64,000 bases of DNA, taken from positions 901,001 to 965,000 of the forward strand of contig JAFMOC010000093.1 of assembly GCA_019802505.1 (NCBI GenBank). Direction: 5' to 3'. Each line of letters begins with the position of its first letter. Positions within the stretch are counted from its first letter, which is position 1. A program made the translations under genes and the position numbers. The notes beneath the pieces are model-generated. The model had not been told where the DNA came from. It did no database searches and was given only the letters and a program-made list of their open reading frames with translations. Source of the stretch: Corydoras sp. C115. Its lineage: Eukaryota; Chordata; Actinopteri; Siluriformes; Callichthyidae. Of the stretch, positions 28,163 through 39,330 are shown piece by piece.

Positions 28163-31100
28163 TGTACTCCCATGCGCACCCTCATTCAAATGACATCTGT
28201 GACTATTTTCATTAGAATTGAAATTTACTGATCTGTTTTGCCATTTTATAATAAGCCAAAGTATCTGTTATTAAATGCAACAAATCATTTAAAAATTTTA
28301 TTTCTATATGAATTTTAATAATAGCTTAAAGCTGGAAAAAAAATTAATAACTACACGTCATTCTTTAATTTATGTCATATTTACCATACAGGTAAAAGTC
28401 ATTGTTAAGGCAGAAAGTAAATATCTGCATTAAGACCACATCGCTCTACCCCAGTACTATCACCTGACCGCGCCAGTGGCTCTACCACAGAGGCAAACAT
28501 GGGTTTGCATCTTTTCAAGAATGGCAGAACATTGGACCATTGTATCACCTAGGCCAGTTTCTTTTAAGCAGACGCATACAACACTTAAAACGGTACAGAA
28601 CCAGCGGTATGTCTTTGGATTGATTGGAAATGTCAGTATTAACTTTTTTAGAAATGTCAAAGACTTCTGGGTGTTGGATTTCTGTTTGTAAAGTATTAGG
28701 CCCTTTAGCCTTAGGATTGAACAATGCTTTTAAATTAAATTAATTAATATAGTTGTCATTTATAATAGTTATAATTACACATTGCAACATCATGTATCAA
28801 TGAGTTCAAATGCATACCTTATATAAAATATAAAGAAGTTATTTTCAAGTGCTGTTGTCAGTAATACAAAGTTATTCATAATAATCTTTTTTTTTTTTAC
28901 AATAATCTATATTCTATTTTATTTACTGTATTTAAAACCACATTTTCTTTATTTTATAGTCAATGTGTAACATGTTTTTGTGTGAGATACAATGTAGTCA
29001 GTCATAATAATTATATTACTAATATTAAACTAAGTATTGCCTTTTTCTCTGCAATTTCCCTCCGGGGATTAATAAAGTATTCTGATTGTGAGTCCTTAAT
29101 CTTAATGTTTACTTGCACCTGTTATATCAACATTTTGTATAGATTTCTAATTTTTGAACTGTTATGTCGTCACACTAGTTTATAAAAGAGTTATAATAAG
29201 CATAAGACTTTAAAGGCAAAACAAATTTGTCTAAACGAGCCAAACAATTAGATTATGTGGTTTTCAGAAAGCGGCGGCTGCAGCAGAAGCTCTGTCTGTT
29301 CTGAAAGTTGAGTTCATTTAATCTCTGAGGTTATTACGTTTCAGACTTTCATTTTTATCTCGCTTCTCTTTGCCAGTTAAAGACCGAGCTTTTCGTTTGT
29401 GAGACTCGATGAGATGAGAAGAGGCTGCTGATGCTGATGCTGCTGATGATGATGAGGAGATAACGGTTTGAGGAAAGCGTGCCGATCTGTTTGCACTCAT
29501 TTCACTCACTGGCTTCTTAAACTCAGCTCTGCGCCATCTGGTGCTTGGCCAGAGCACGGCAGATTTCCAACTAATCCCCTGCTCTCAGTTCTTAAAAAAT
29601 TGGAATACTGTGTGTATTTGTCAAATGGGTGTTTAATTTTCTTTCGGCAGAACGACATACTTTTATATCAGTGCCTTATTATAATATTGTTATAAAGCAA
29701 AAGTAAACTGTATTTTTTACTAGCAGTTTTAACAAAAATTATAAATGTATTTAACTTATTATAGTATATATGTATAGTCTTGAGTTTCATACATTTAGAA
29801 TAACAAGTGGTTTGGTTTTCGGTTCTTGTTGATCATTTCTATATAATTGCATACAATAGTTGCTAGTCTGTGTATAATTATAATAGTTCTTAGTAATTCT
29901 ATAATATAGTAATATAGTAATTCTTATAATATAGTAATTCTTCTAAAATAGTAATTCTTGTATAGTTATATAAAGGAAGCAGTTTATGTTGGTTTATGAT
30001 GAGACTGTGTGTTTGTTCAATGATTCAAAATCTTCTGGCAATATATTTAATGGAATTAAATACTCTAAATAATCTCTTAAATTTAATTGGTTGTGTCTAA
30101 ATCTGGTGAAATCCAACAATCCAACCTCAACAACCCCTAACTCAAACGCAAACACACAAACAGACATGGTCCGCCTCCCCCTGTTCATACGCATCTTTGC
30201 CATGCGGTAAGACGCAGACCCTCCCTTTATGAGTAGCTAATCCAGGAGCTCTGGGCATAATTGATGAGGTACTTCCAAATACAAGAGCAGCTAATTGGCA
30301 TCATGTGTCTGGGTTAGCCTTCGTCACCCTCCATAATACAACAAAGTGTAAATAGAGTCTTCAATTTTTATAGTTACATGAAAAAAATAACTGTTGACTC
30401 AAATACTACAAAATTAAATGTTAGATACATTTCTCATCAGCTTGTAAATATAACATGGACATTTATTTTTTTAGGTTTTACTAAAAATAGATGACTGGAT
30501 TCAGCATCCAAATGTATAATTACATCTCACACACGCCTGGAAGTCGTAAAATCACTATGATATATGTGCTTAGCTTTTATTACTTCCTCATTACATTGAT
30601 TCATCAGGTACACACTCATTATGTCGTGTAGACAACCTGACGTATGCTCTTGCACTCTTTTAGTTATGATAGACTACACATGGGCAATGGTCACTTTACA
30701 CAACTCATTTACATGAGATTATTTATTATGTGAGTGCTTTATGGTTATGCATTGGGCTCTGTGTATCTGTGTCGCCGTGCTTGTACCTTCACTGGGCCCA
30801 GCTGGATCTCATTAATAACAAGCTACTTCTTTGCTACAGTGTTCTTATAGAAGATTAAATGGATACAGTGGCAGGAAGGCCCATGAATAAATGGACCTGT
30901 AGATCTGAGTACATTACTAATACACTGCCAGTTCATCAGACACAATGAATAGCTAAAGTTTCGTGGGAATTGACACTTGAACATCACAAATAAAATGGAA
31001 TTGGTCTTTGCTACGATTACCATCTCCTGTTTGTTACGTTGCATAGTAAATGACTCATGACTGCATAATTCACCTCCATTAAGCTGTACAACATCTCTCA

Positions 31101-34100
31101 GTGGAGATAAGACAAATAGACGCTTTCCCAAAAAAATAGTCTGATTCCAACTACATGTCTATTTTACTTGGAAACCAATTCATCAAGCATCGGATGAATT
31201 TCGTTTTACTTCAATGATTCAGTTGCTATCCATAACAGATTTGTACGGCATCAAAACACACCCCGAAGCTGTCTAAATTAAAACTATATACTCTAAAAAA
31301 CTGACATAACACATTTGATCCACAAAATGTGACTGGTCTCTTAAAATATCCTGTTTTGCTGCCTCTGCATGATTTACATAAATTCCAAAACCAAATATCT
31401 GAAGGTGTATATTAAAATATGATAAGGTGCACAACTTTACTTTGAGTAAATCCATCCAATATGTACAGTCACAAATATTAGAGTTCATATTGATGGCATG
31501 TGTGTTTGTGTCTAGCTTATAATGAGATATAAATACAGGATTTCTTGACCTTCTCGGCTCTTTGAAACTCGTGTATTTATGGGTGTGAACAGATAGATTT
31601 GTGCTCTGATCATTCTAGCCTGCACCGCTTAAATTCTCTTTTATCTCCAACACAAGCTACAGTACGTAGTATGCTTAACCTAATGCTAATGAGTATGAAT
31701 GGGGGACTCAATGGGACCCAGCCGGCCTGCTGCTCAGCAGGACCCACCGAGGACACTAAGAACAACAGAAGCCCCAAATCTGGCCCCCTGATCTCTCATT
31801 TACTGGCCATCAGGGAACACAGGCATGAAAATGGGATTTATTGGCCATGCCTCATCAAAAGAGAATTAACAGTGTTGGGGAGGAGTTTGTGATCAACGCT
31901 TCCAATTCCTTGTTCAGCCCAAAAAGACACAACCCATAACCCAAAGTTTTCATAGGCATAAAGTACAATTGCTGGCCTAGGCATGTCCCCTACAGCTTTC
32001 TTCTACTACACAGCTTAGTCCAATTCATCTCATGCACACCCAGAGGACCATTAGCACTGGTGTATATTACTGTGATATATGTCCGCTTTCCCAGTGGGAC
32101 AGCCATACATCAAAATAGCCCGAAGCAGCCAAACTCTGCAGATGATAAACTGCCCCATCACACCATACTAGTAAACCCAAAGCTATGAAAGTATGATTTT
32201 CCAGTCTGTTAACTGCAGCAGTTTTATCTCTCTGTGATTAGAGAACCTGGAATACAACAACTGTCTGAGGACTGAGGTGAAAGTTCTTGGATTCTAACTG
32301 AAAAGCATGTCACAAAAGACAAGAAACTCAGGAACATCAGGCAATGCCAGGTCGACAAAAGCTTAAATCCTCACAGATGACTCCACCATTGTTCCGGAGC
32401 AAGGCCAAAAGCTGTAGCTAAAACGGGTCACAATGGAAACGAACGAGAAATCCTTGATCTTGTGGGACTGTAGCAACACACACATAGTTCATTATCATAG
32501 TCATTTAAATACAGTAATCCTATTTTCTGCCTCAGTAAAAAGGGGCATATCAAATAACCCTGGAGAACAGCGAGAACCAGGGGAGGGGTGCGAACAAGTA
32601 AGGAGGAGAATAAGGGAAAGGGGATGGGAGGGATTGGCTGCGCTAAGACATTATGTTTAAGTAATGCTGATAACAAAGGAAGAAGCTGAGGATTGAGCTG
32701 GCTCATTTCATCCTTCCTTCTGCTCCAGTGGAAGAGTTGATGAAGTTGAAATAAAGCAGAATTGGATAAGGAGAAGGCCTGCATCTACACTGCAGCATGC
32801 TGGCAAAGGTGCAAGAAATATAGAAAATGAAGTGGATGTGTAAACACTGGTGACGTTACTAAATGGTTATGAAACTATAACTTCAATTTATAAGTCAGTA
32901 AGAGGTACTTATTGGTTAAATAAGCTTCATAACAGAATAACATTTATAATGTAATTATTAAACAAAGGCTATCACAAAAGAGAAAATACTGCCATCTAGT
33001 GTTTTCTCAGAATTAACTCGACACGTCTTGGATAGTGTTTTACGTTTTAAAAATACACTAAACTAAATAGACGGTTTGATGAAACACTTTTATGTGTTTT
33101 TATGTTTTATATTTTCATGCATTTTTAATAAAAAAATTTTTTTTTGGAATGTCTGTTCATATGTTTAACCAACGTCAGAGCAACATGCTTTACTTTTATA
33201 TTAATACAATGTCAAAGTAAAAATTTATTTGTGCCAGATGGGGCGGCACGGTGGCTTAGTGGTCAGCACGTTCGCCTCTCAGCGCTAGGGATTCCCGGTT
33301 CGAATCCCCATCTGGGTGGAGTTTCCATGTTCTCCCCGTGTCTGCGTGGGTTTCCTCCGGGATCTCTGGTTTCCTCCCACAGTCCAAAAACATGGATCAA
33401 GTCAACTGAATTCTCCAAATTGCCCCATATAGAGTGTGTCTGTGTAAGTGAGTGTGTGATGGATTGGTGCCCTGTCCTGGGTCTATCTGCCCAGCGCCCG
33501 CGACGTTCTCCCCTGGATGGGCATGGGGAACCACACCGCGACCCTAATAGAGGATAAAGCAGGAGATAATGAATGAATGAATGTGCCAGATGTGAAAAGT
33601 GTAGAGGTAGTCACACCTCAGCTCATATACCATGTTCTGTAAACTATTATAAGTGACATGTTTAAACAATTCGAATCCCCATCTGGGTGGAGTTTCCATG
33701 TTCTCCCCGTGTCCGCGTGGGTTTCCTCCGGGTGCTCCGGTTTCCTCCCACAGTCCAAAAACATGGATCAAGTCAATTGAGGTCTCCAAATTGCCCCATA
33801 TAGAGTGTGTGTGAGTGAGTGAGTGTGTGCCCAGCGACAGATTGGCGCCCTGTCCTGGGTGTATCTGCCCAGCGCCCGAGACCTTCTCCCCTGGATGGGC
33901 ATGGGGAACCCCACCGCGACCCTAATAGAGGATAAAGCGGAAGATAATGAATGAATGAATGTTTAAACAAACTCCATTTCCCAGCGTTCCACGCGGTGAT
34001 TGATTAACCATTCTCACCTGCGGGAGGGAGAGACAAATCACAGCTTTTGTAGAATGTGATTTTAGAAAAGGTAAACTTTTAGTGTTCTAACAGTGTTCTT

Positions 34101-35226
34101 GGAAAAACTGACTACATTTGAAATCTTAAAAATAAACGAATACATGGACAGCTCGATGAAGAAAAGTGTAACGTAAGCATTATCCGAAAGGTGTTTTGTT
34201 AAAAGCAAACTGTAGCGTTTTTAATTTAGCTTTCATAAGAAAATTTGTTGTTCAGAAAAGTGGAAGTTTTATTGTTGTTTTTATTTCTTTGTGAATGAAT
34301 CACTAAGGCAGAATCACTAAGCAGTTTTAAGAAACTACTGAAGACCCATCTTATTAACAAATACCTGTTGTAAAAAAATAATAATAAAAAGGGGGGGCGC
34401 AGCATCAGGTTTGATGATTTTACAGTATAGTTGGTTTTCTTCATAACTACTGACTTGTTCTCATTTGTAAGTCGCTTTGGATAAAAGAGTCGGGTAAATG
34501 TAAATGAATGAAACCTTTACATTTTATTACATTTTGCTTCTTATCTTAACTTTTTTATCTTGCGTCCTACATCCACTGAAAGTGTAAAGCTCTCTCTGGT
34601 GCAGTGATTTAGAATGATATTTAAATAAGAACCATAGAGAGACAGCAGGTAAGAGTTCAGCAGTTTGGAGTTATCGCTACATGAGTCTGATGTTTTCAGT
34701 ATGTGCAACTGTGAAACGCTTCTGACTGCATTACAAACTTTTGAACTATAGATGCAACAAAAACGACATGCATGAGAATAACGAGTTCTTATGAAAACAT
34801 GTTCGGGGAGCTACATATATTAAAATTTATTATTTTTTATAATAATTAAAATATTATTAAGACAGAACAATGATTGTAACAATACCTGTGTTATGAGAGG
34901 ATTGTCCAGCATGGATTCTCTGACGACTCCAATCTGGACATCCTCCATTTTAGGAACCTGTAACGACACGTACGAAAATGATTCAAATTCGTTGATGATG
35001 GATTAAAACAGAAGCTCTGTTACCTGTGTGCACAGTTAAAAATCCAGCATATAATCCGAGCCCACCAAATTTCTTAAGAAGACGTATTCGCAAACAAGAT
35101 GTTAGTTAATCGTGTAGCATTTTATTGTTGCAAATTTTAGTTTGAATGTTTTAAATGTTGACATTTACAAGCAAAGACAGCTGCTGCCGGATCCACCAGG
35201 CCGTTTGCGTCCCTCTTAGTTGCCAT
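14723..35226 (-). CDS. cfap77: CFAP77, cilia- and flagella-associated protein 77
   Basis: CFAP77 (human C9orf171) is an axonemal, doublet-microtubule-associated protein. Minus-strand exons are 35197-35226 (or 35179-35226), 34886-34957, 26349-26448, 24558-24795, 21656-21761, 20342-20443 and 14723-14797. All internal junction phases agree, giving about 240 residues. Family landmarks: QIGVVRESMLDNPLI in exon 2, YPGPDFVYGS in exon 3, FVALNRGGVKPGLVT in exon 4, RIPISDLMEYKYAQRWLEEQ in exon 5, and LDTRTTILRK plus MWKMPQFQQ in exon 6. The first exon (MATKRDANGL) is the weakest call; either of two phase-0 donors could be used. The last exon reads IGPALDTFRNPQ, an alanine-lysine stretch over an A10 run, then AHYSD and TGA, about 20 residues shorter than I recall for human. 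Position beside barhl1 matches the human order. Introns of 5.5 kb and 8.4 kb hold repeats and candidate regulatory DNA. Confidence 0.88.
15184..15529 (-). mobile_element. tRNA-derived SINE (Mermaid/V-SINE-like), full length
   Basis: Read on the minus strand it starts with GGC(G)GCACGGTGGCTTAGTGG, an A-box-like tRNA head. It continues with the B box GGTTCGAATCCCC, a body with TTTTTGGACTGTGGGAGG on the plus strand, and an ATGAATGAATG tail. Flanks CACAACTT at both ends look like a target-site duplication. It lies in the last cfap77 intron. Confidence 0.8.
15887..16235 (+). mobile_element. tRNA-derived SINE, full length
   Basis: Same family as at 15184-15529 but in opposite orientation. Head GGCGGCACGGTGGCATAGTGG, B box GGTTCGAATCCCC, tail of GAAT repeats. 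The direct repeat TTCTAAAACA (15877-15886 and 16236-16245) is a clean 10-base target-site duplication. Confidence 0.85.
16246..17330. other. cfap77 intron, nothing recognised
   Basis: Unique-looking AT-rich intronic DNA. No splice-consistent exon, promoter or repeat was identified. Confidence 0.5.
17331..17705 (+). mobile_element. Diverged SINE copy carrying an expanded TG microsatellite
   Basis: Older copy of the same SINE with many substitutions (head GGTGGCATGGCGGCTTAGTGG). The short TG tract of the body is expanded to about 20 TG units at 17521-17560. Its 3' end is AGGATTAGGCAGAAGATAATGG. Confidence 0.75.
17706..19560. other. cfap77 intron, nothing recognised
   Basis: Intronic sequence of the cfap77 14.8-20.3 kb intron without recognisable coding or repeat content. 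Confidence 0.5.
19561..19600. repeat. CA microsatellite
   Basis: About 20 uninterrupted CA units in a cfap77 intron. Confidence 0.95.
19812..20010. promoter_or_regulatory. Candidate conserved non-coding element in cfap77 intron
   Basis: Complex, balanced-composition DNA with homeodomain-type sites (CATAATTGG, TTTAATTGG), several CAATGG/ATTGT SOX-like sites and a GCGCGTCAGCGC near-palindrome. It has no coding frame with splice sites. Its texture is that of deeply conserved enhancers, but conservation could not be tested. Confidence 0.3.
20515..20720. repeat. Fragment of a dispersed fish repeat
   Basis: Contains AGGTTTCTTCCTTT, GGGAGTTCTTATTTGCCACTG and GCTCTATATAAATAC, phrases of a very common dispersed fish repeat. 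At 20814-20845 follows GGGATCAATAAAGCATTCTG, a tail motif that recurs at about 29053-29085 and resembles a retroelement 3' end. Family not identified. Confidence 0.45.
20945..21070. repeat. Old SINE/dispersed repeat relic
   Basis: TGGTTTCCTCCCACAATCC and AATTGCCCTA recall the body of the local SINE. AAGGGCATTCATTGTAAAACTG follows, another widespread fish repeat phrase. Strongly decayed. Confidence 0.4.
21762..24557. other. cfap77 intron
   Basis: Holds a GA microsatellite at 22915-22941 and otherwise unannotated AT-rich DNA. No exon fitting the cfap77 phase or any other gene was found. Confidence 0.5.
22915..22941. repeat. GA microsatellite
   Basis: About 13 GA units in a cfap77 intron. Confidence 0.9.
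25201..25528 (-). mobile_element. tRNA-derived SINE with internal head deletion
   Basis: Minus-oriented copy with an ATTCATTC tail at its left. The region between the body and the head is deleted (CTCGGGAATCC joined directly), removing most of the B box. The 13-base direct repeat GACATTGAAACAT (25188-25200 and 25529-25541) is its target-site duplication. Confidence 0.85.
27440..27800. promoter_or_regulatory. Candidate conserved element with a perfect hairpin
   Basis: Complex sequence in the large cfap77 intron. An 11-base perfect stem CCTTTCAGGTC (27667-27677) pairs with GACCTGAAAGG (27685-27695) around the loop CAATAAA. Outer flanks TTGTCC and GGACAA also pair. Homeobox-type and CCAAT motifs lie around it. 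An RNA or DNA structural role is possible; nothing proves transcription. Confidence 0.3.
28120..28158. repeat. CA microsatellite
   Basis: About 19 CA units in the large cfap77 intron. Confidence 0.95.
30206..30345. promoter_or_regulatory. Candidate conserved non-coding element
   Basis: Contains an OTX/bicoid-type CTAATCC, plus GCATAATTGATGAG and GCTAATTGGC, in a stretch of high complexity within AT-rich intron. Enhancers of neural transcription factor genes often show this mixture. Inference only. Confidence 0.3.
31600..31900. promoter_or_regulatory. Candidate conserved non-coding element
   Basis: About 300 bases of non-repetitive, GC-balanced DNA. It contains an octamer-like ATGCTAAT (POU type), a paired GGCCTGCTGCTCAGCAGG palindrome-like segment, AACAACAG (SOX-like) and GAATTAAC. 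A forward frame of 97 codons crosses it but lacks splice or start support. Confidence 0.3.
33241..33582 (+). mobile_element. tRNA-derived SINE, full length
   Basis: Head GGGCGGCACGGTGGCTTAGTGG, B box GGTTCGAATCCCC and tail GAATGAATGAATG are all intact. GTGCCAGATG at 33231-33240 is repeated at 33583-33592, a target-site duplication. Confidence 0.9.
33670..33959 (+). mobile_element. 5'-truncated SINE starting inside the B box
   Basis: Begins at TTCGAATCCCC, so the A-box half of the tRNA-like head is missing, but the body and tail are complete. The 11-base duplication TGTTTAAACAA (33659-33669 and 33960-33970) shows it inserted already truncated. It sits under 100 bases from the full copy at 33241. 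Confidence 0.88.
34255..34505 (+). repeat. Dispersed fish repeat fragment
   Basis: Contains CTACTGAAGACCCATCTTAT and, at its end, TTGTAAGTCGCTTTGGATAA followed by AAAGAGTCGGGTAAATGTAAATG in part. The end matches the widespread fish retroelement tail in which GTCGCTTTGGATAAAAG is diagnostic. Class not determined. Confidence 0.5.
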
Positions 35227-35232
35227 AGAGAC
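35219..35232. promoter_or_regulatory. X-box-like (RFX) site overlapping the cfap77 start codon
   Basis: GTTGCCATAGAGAC has a perfect left RFX half site (GTTGCC) and an imperfect right half. X-boxes mark promoters of ciliary genes driven by RFX and FOXJ1. Here the site overlaps the proposed initiator ATG (35226-35224, minus strand). Confidence 0.4.
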
Positions 35233-35639
35233 GTGACGCTACAGGACAGCCAGAATTGTTTGCTTTTCTTATTCACAACAAATAACGATCGTGTATTATG
35301 TAAATACCACGTCATAACAAATACAACGTCATATATTTACTAATAATTGTTCTGCTGCTTCTGTTAACTTAATATATTTCTTACATCTTCTTTCCGCTAT
35401 TATAAAAAATTTTATTTGTATATTAAAACATTGATGCCGATACATTATATAGAATATTTAGTTTTAGTCACGTTGTCATTAAAAAGTGTAAAAGCTTTTA
35501 ACGTTCTTAAAAATAACATTTTATTTCAACGCTGTAATCGCAGTAGCAAAACGTTACCAGTAGATGGCGTTATCGTTTAGCAGAATCAAGCTTATTGTAA
35601 AATACATGAATGCCACTACCAAATGCACTGCACAAATTC

Positions 35640-35903
35640 ATTCATCCATTATCTCCCGCTTTATCCTCTATTAGGGTCGGGGGGGTTCCCCATGCCCATC
35701 CAGGGGAGAATGTCTCGGGCGCTGGGCAGATACACCCAGGACAGGGCACCAATCCATCACTGGGCACACACTCACTCACACACACACTCTATATGGGGCA
35801 ATTTTGAGAATTCAATTGACTTGATCCATGTTTTTGGACTGTGGGAGGAAACCGGAGAACCCGGAGGAAACCCACGCCGACACGGGGAGAACATGGAAAC
35901 TCC
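35640..35903 (-). mobile_element. 5'-truncated SINE
   Basis: Minus-oriented copy lacking the whole tRNA-like head; it ends at ATGGAAACTCC on the plus strand. CACTGCACAAATTC (35626-35639 and 35904-35917) flanks it as a 14-base target-site duplication, so truncation happened at insertion. Confidence 0.88.
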
Positions 35904-36643
35904 CACTGCACAAATTCTTTAAAAAAATATTTTATAACATATTGTGCACGTTTTTTGAATGTTTGCGTTTTTTTAATAATAACTTAAATCTTTAGAAATA
36001 AAAATGTCAGTGTTAAACGATGGTATGAATGAGTTCTACCTTCAGTAGTTTTTGCAAATCAAAACGTTAGTGTTTCTGCGGTGTTTGTGGAGATTTAGCT
36101 CACTACATTTTATAAGCAGCTTGCTCAACACCACCTACATATTTAAACCAACATTATATCTCAGTAAAAAGTCTAACATTTCAGCGTTCACTTCTTTTAC
36201 CTGAAATTATTAGTGGGCTCTTAAATGACAATTTGCAAGAGCCTTCTGTGACTTTTGAACACAGTTGATCTGACGTTTTAAGTAACGTTCTGTTGCTTTA
36301 AAGTTTTATCGCTGTGACGACCTCCAGTCAAGTTCCATTATACTCTGTGGACAGTAGAGAATTTATAGAACCTAGAAAAAAAGAGTTCATTTCAGTTCAT
36401 AGTTTTGATGTATTTGGGGTGTTTTTTTAACTTACTTTTAACTTTTATTTCTCTCCCATATTATTCCTTTATTCTACAGCAAATTAACTATTATGCAAAA
36501 TGGACTATGACGTCATTTAGCAACATATAGGACCGCCAATAGCTACTTTCCTTACTGAGGTGTTGTGAACACTGACTCCGACCTGCCGGTTGGTCCCAGG
36601 CCTGCACTGATGTGGTGGAATCAACAGATCAGACACACAAGTT

Positions 36644-36989
36644 CATTCATTCATTATCTCCCACTTTATCCTCTATTAGGGTCGCGGTGGGGTTCCCCAT
36701 GCCCATCCAGGGGAGAACGTCTCGGGCGCTGGGCAGATAGACCCAGGACAGGGCGCCAATCCATCGCTGGGCACACACTCACTCACACAGACACACTCTA
36801 TATGGGGCAATTTTGAGAATTCAATTAACTTGATCCATGTTTTTGGAGTGTGGGAGGAAACCGGAGAACCCGGAGGAAACCCACGCAGACACGGGGAGAA
36901 CATGGAAACTCCACCCAGATGGGGATTCGAACCGGGAATCCCTAGCGCTGAAAGGCGAACGTGCTAACCACTAAGCCACCGTGCCGCCT
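36644..36989 (-). mobile_element. tRNA-derived SINE, full length
   Basis: Minus-oriented, with intact head (CCACTAAGCCACCGTGCCGCC on the plus strand, in part) and ATTCATTC tail at left. AGACACACAAGTT is duplicated on both sides. Confidence 0.88.
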
Positions 36990-37528
36990 AGACACACAAG
37001 TTATTATTATTAATTTTTTTTAGTCCTCTAGATTTACAGCTGAACTGAAAACATCCATCAACCAGAATCATGTAGACAGTGTCCTGAATACACCTGGTAC
37101 AAGTATTCTGTGGAAATCTGATACATTATTGTATGTCTTCATAGTCAAACATGCCACATCAAACATGATCAGTGTGTACAAAAGGTTAAAGTCATTTACA
37201 TGGTGTAGTTAATGAAGCATAAAGATCAGTGATGAGCAATATAAATACAACAGAAATATAATTTCTTTATTTTTTTATTATTTAATAATTCTGTTTTAAT
37301 ATTTTTGTATAAATTCTGAAGTATGTGACATTGTGAGCTACAGGACAGTTTGATACAGACTGGGAGGTAGCTAGCTGTCACCATCCTCATGATTAATTTG
37401 AAATGTGCAGTGTTGCCGAGACACCATGACTGCAAAGAGGCAGGAGAGGAGGAGTGTGTAGAGGAGGAGTGTGTTCCTGCGCCGCCGCTGCTGCTGCAGT
37501 CTGCAAGGCCCTTCAGGACAGGAAAACA

Positions 37529-39252
37529 ATGCTTTGCTTTGGATTAAGATGCATTGGAAGTAGGAGATGCTTTAATGCTTTTCATTTCTTTATCATTTTT
37601 TTGCATTGGCAGACAATAAACTCAGGTATGAACATATTTAATGTAAAAGTAGAGTGTGTTCTTTTTATTTTTAAAAAATACAATAAAAACATTGCATATA
37701 TATGGTCACAGCTATGAACTAATCGTGTATATGTATAAACCAACTTGGTGCTGAGCACAGTGTATTGATTATATTTATATCAGATCAACACACTTTTGAC
37801 TTTTAGTTCAGGATGAAGTACAATATTTAATATAGTAACAGGATCTATAATACTTCCAGTTAGAAATGTCCTTCATCTGTTCTTCAGATTATGTTCCACA
37901 GGTAGCATATGCACAAAATGTGGGTTTTAATTTGTATTGCATACTATTAGGATTTATTAAACAAAAAACAAATTTATATTAAAATGTGACATGACATGTT
38001 AACAATGTTAGCATAGCATTATTTACTATATATCTGGTCAGTATCACTAACATCTTTATACAGCATTTCACTGTTTATATCTATATTTAATTATTGTGAT
38101 GTATACAATAAACAACTTTAAACACCGTTAAACACCATTGTATATACAGTTAATACAATGTACAGTTGATATTTAAAATTAGACTGTCATTACACATTGT
38201 TTGGATACATGATGAAAGCATTACACAGGTGATCAGTAAACAATGTCTTTTCTTTTACAGAAACTACATCATTACCTCTGAGTGATGAACATTCTGATGT
38301 ACAACAAAGAATGGTAGTATTTAAAGGTCAACAATAATCCTTTTATTCTTTCTGTGCAAAGATGTTTTATAGATTAAAAACAATAAATAATGAATCACAT
38401 TGAATGTAGTTACAATCTATTAATGCAGGTCAAGGTCATAGCTTTGTGGAGGAGGTTGAAATCCTGAAACGGCAGAACTTCGAGCTTTCATGTAATATGA
38501 CCGACTTATCAAATAAACCCCAAATAATAATGGGCTATTGGATGAGGGGGCAAACTGTAATTGAAGACACACGAGAGACATTTTCAAAAGACAGTAACCG
38601 GGTCTTCCTTAGAATGGAGTGAGTATGTAGTTTTGAACAAATTGTAACCAAATAATTGTAAACCTTGTACATTTCAGCATTATATATATAACGCATATTG
38701 CACTCATTACTCACCTTAACAACTTCACCTATATCCATTTATTCATTTTCTCATTGCAATATGAATGAATTTTAATAAGTACCCAGTAAAGAGACTTCAG
38801 GGTGGTAGTGTTGTTGTAGCATGACTCAGATGCTCCACATTAGGACTCATTTAAAGACAGTTAATTTACTATAATTGCTATGATGTAATTTCACTTCTAT
38901 TTTATTTTCAGCCTTTTAATTCAAGAACATAATTTAGGCAATTACACCTGCGTCTTCAGCTATTCGGAAAAGAAAGAACAAGCCACCTTTATTTTAAAAG
39001 GTAAGTTGACAAAATGCAAATATATTATTCTAGAGTTTTATATTTTCTATAATAGTTTGTGAACCTAAATCAGTAAAACAATCCATACAATAACCACTGT
39101 TAGGTTTCAGCATTGTGGCTAATGTATGTGAACCTTTTCATTTAACACAATGTAATTTTTTTTATTTAAACTTACCAGACCATACATCTCTGAGATTTAT
39201 TTTCTATAGGAAATGTATTTAAATGCATTTCTCTTCTAATCTAAAAAGAATA

Positions 39253-39330
<78 letters not shown>

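Larger units (their letters stand above)
26449..34885. other. Largest cfap77 intron (8.4 kb)
   Basis: No coding exon was found. It holds the hairpin block near 27440-27800, a CA microsatellite at 28120-28158, two candidate regulatory blocks, two adjacent SINEs at 33.2-34.0 kb and a dispersed repeat at 34255-34505, each listed separately. Confidence 0.6.
35227..37528. other. Intergenic region between cfap77 and the embigin-like gene
   Basis: Holds two minus-oriented SINEs, listed separately. It contains the two presumed promoters (cfap77 leftward, embigin-like rightward). Bases 37440-37500 are GC-rich (GCGCCGCCGCTGCTGCTGCAG in part) and may be 5' UTR of the embigin-like gene. Confidence 0.5.

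Noticed and set aside
31599..31892. 97-codon forward frame
   Set aside because: No splice or start context and no family resemblance; the block is better read as possible non-coding regulatory DNA.
33241..33320. tRNA gene suggested by A-box and B-box-like sequences
   Set aside because: The head is part of the SINE and cannot fold as a full cloverleaf with an anticodon arm; it recurs in every copy.
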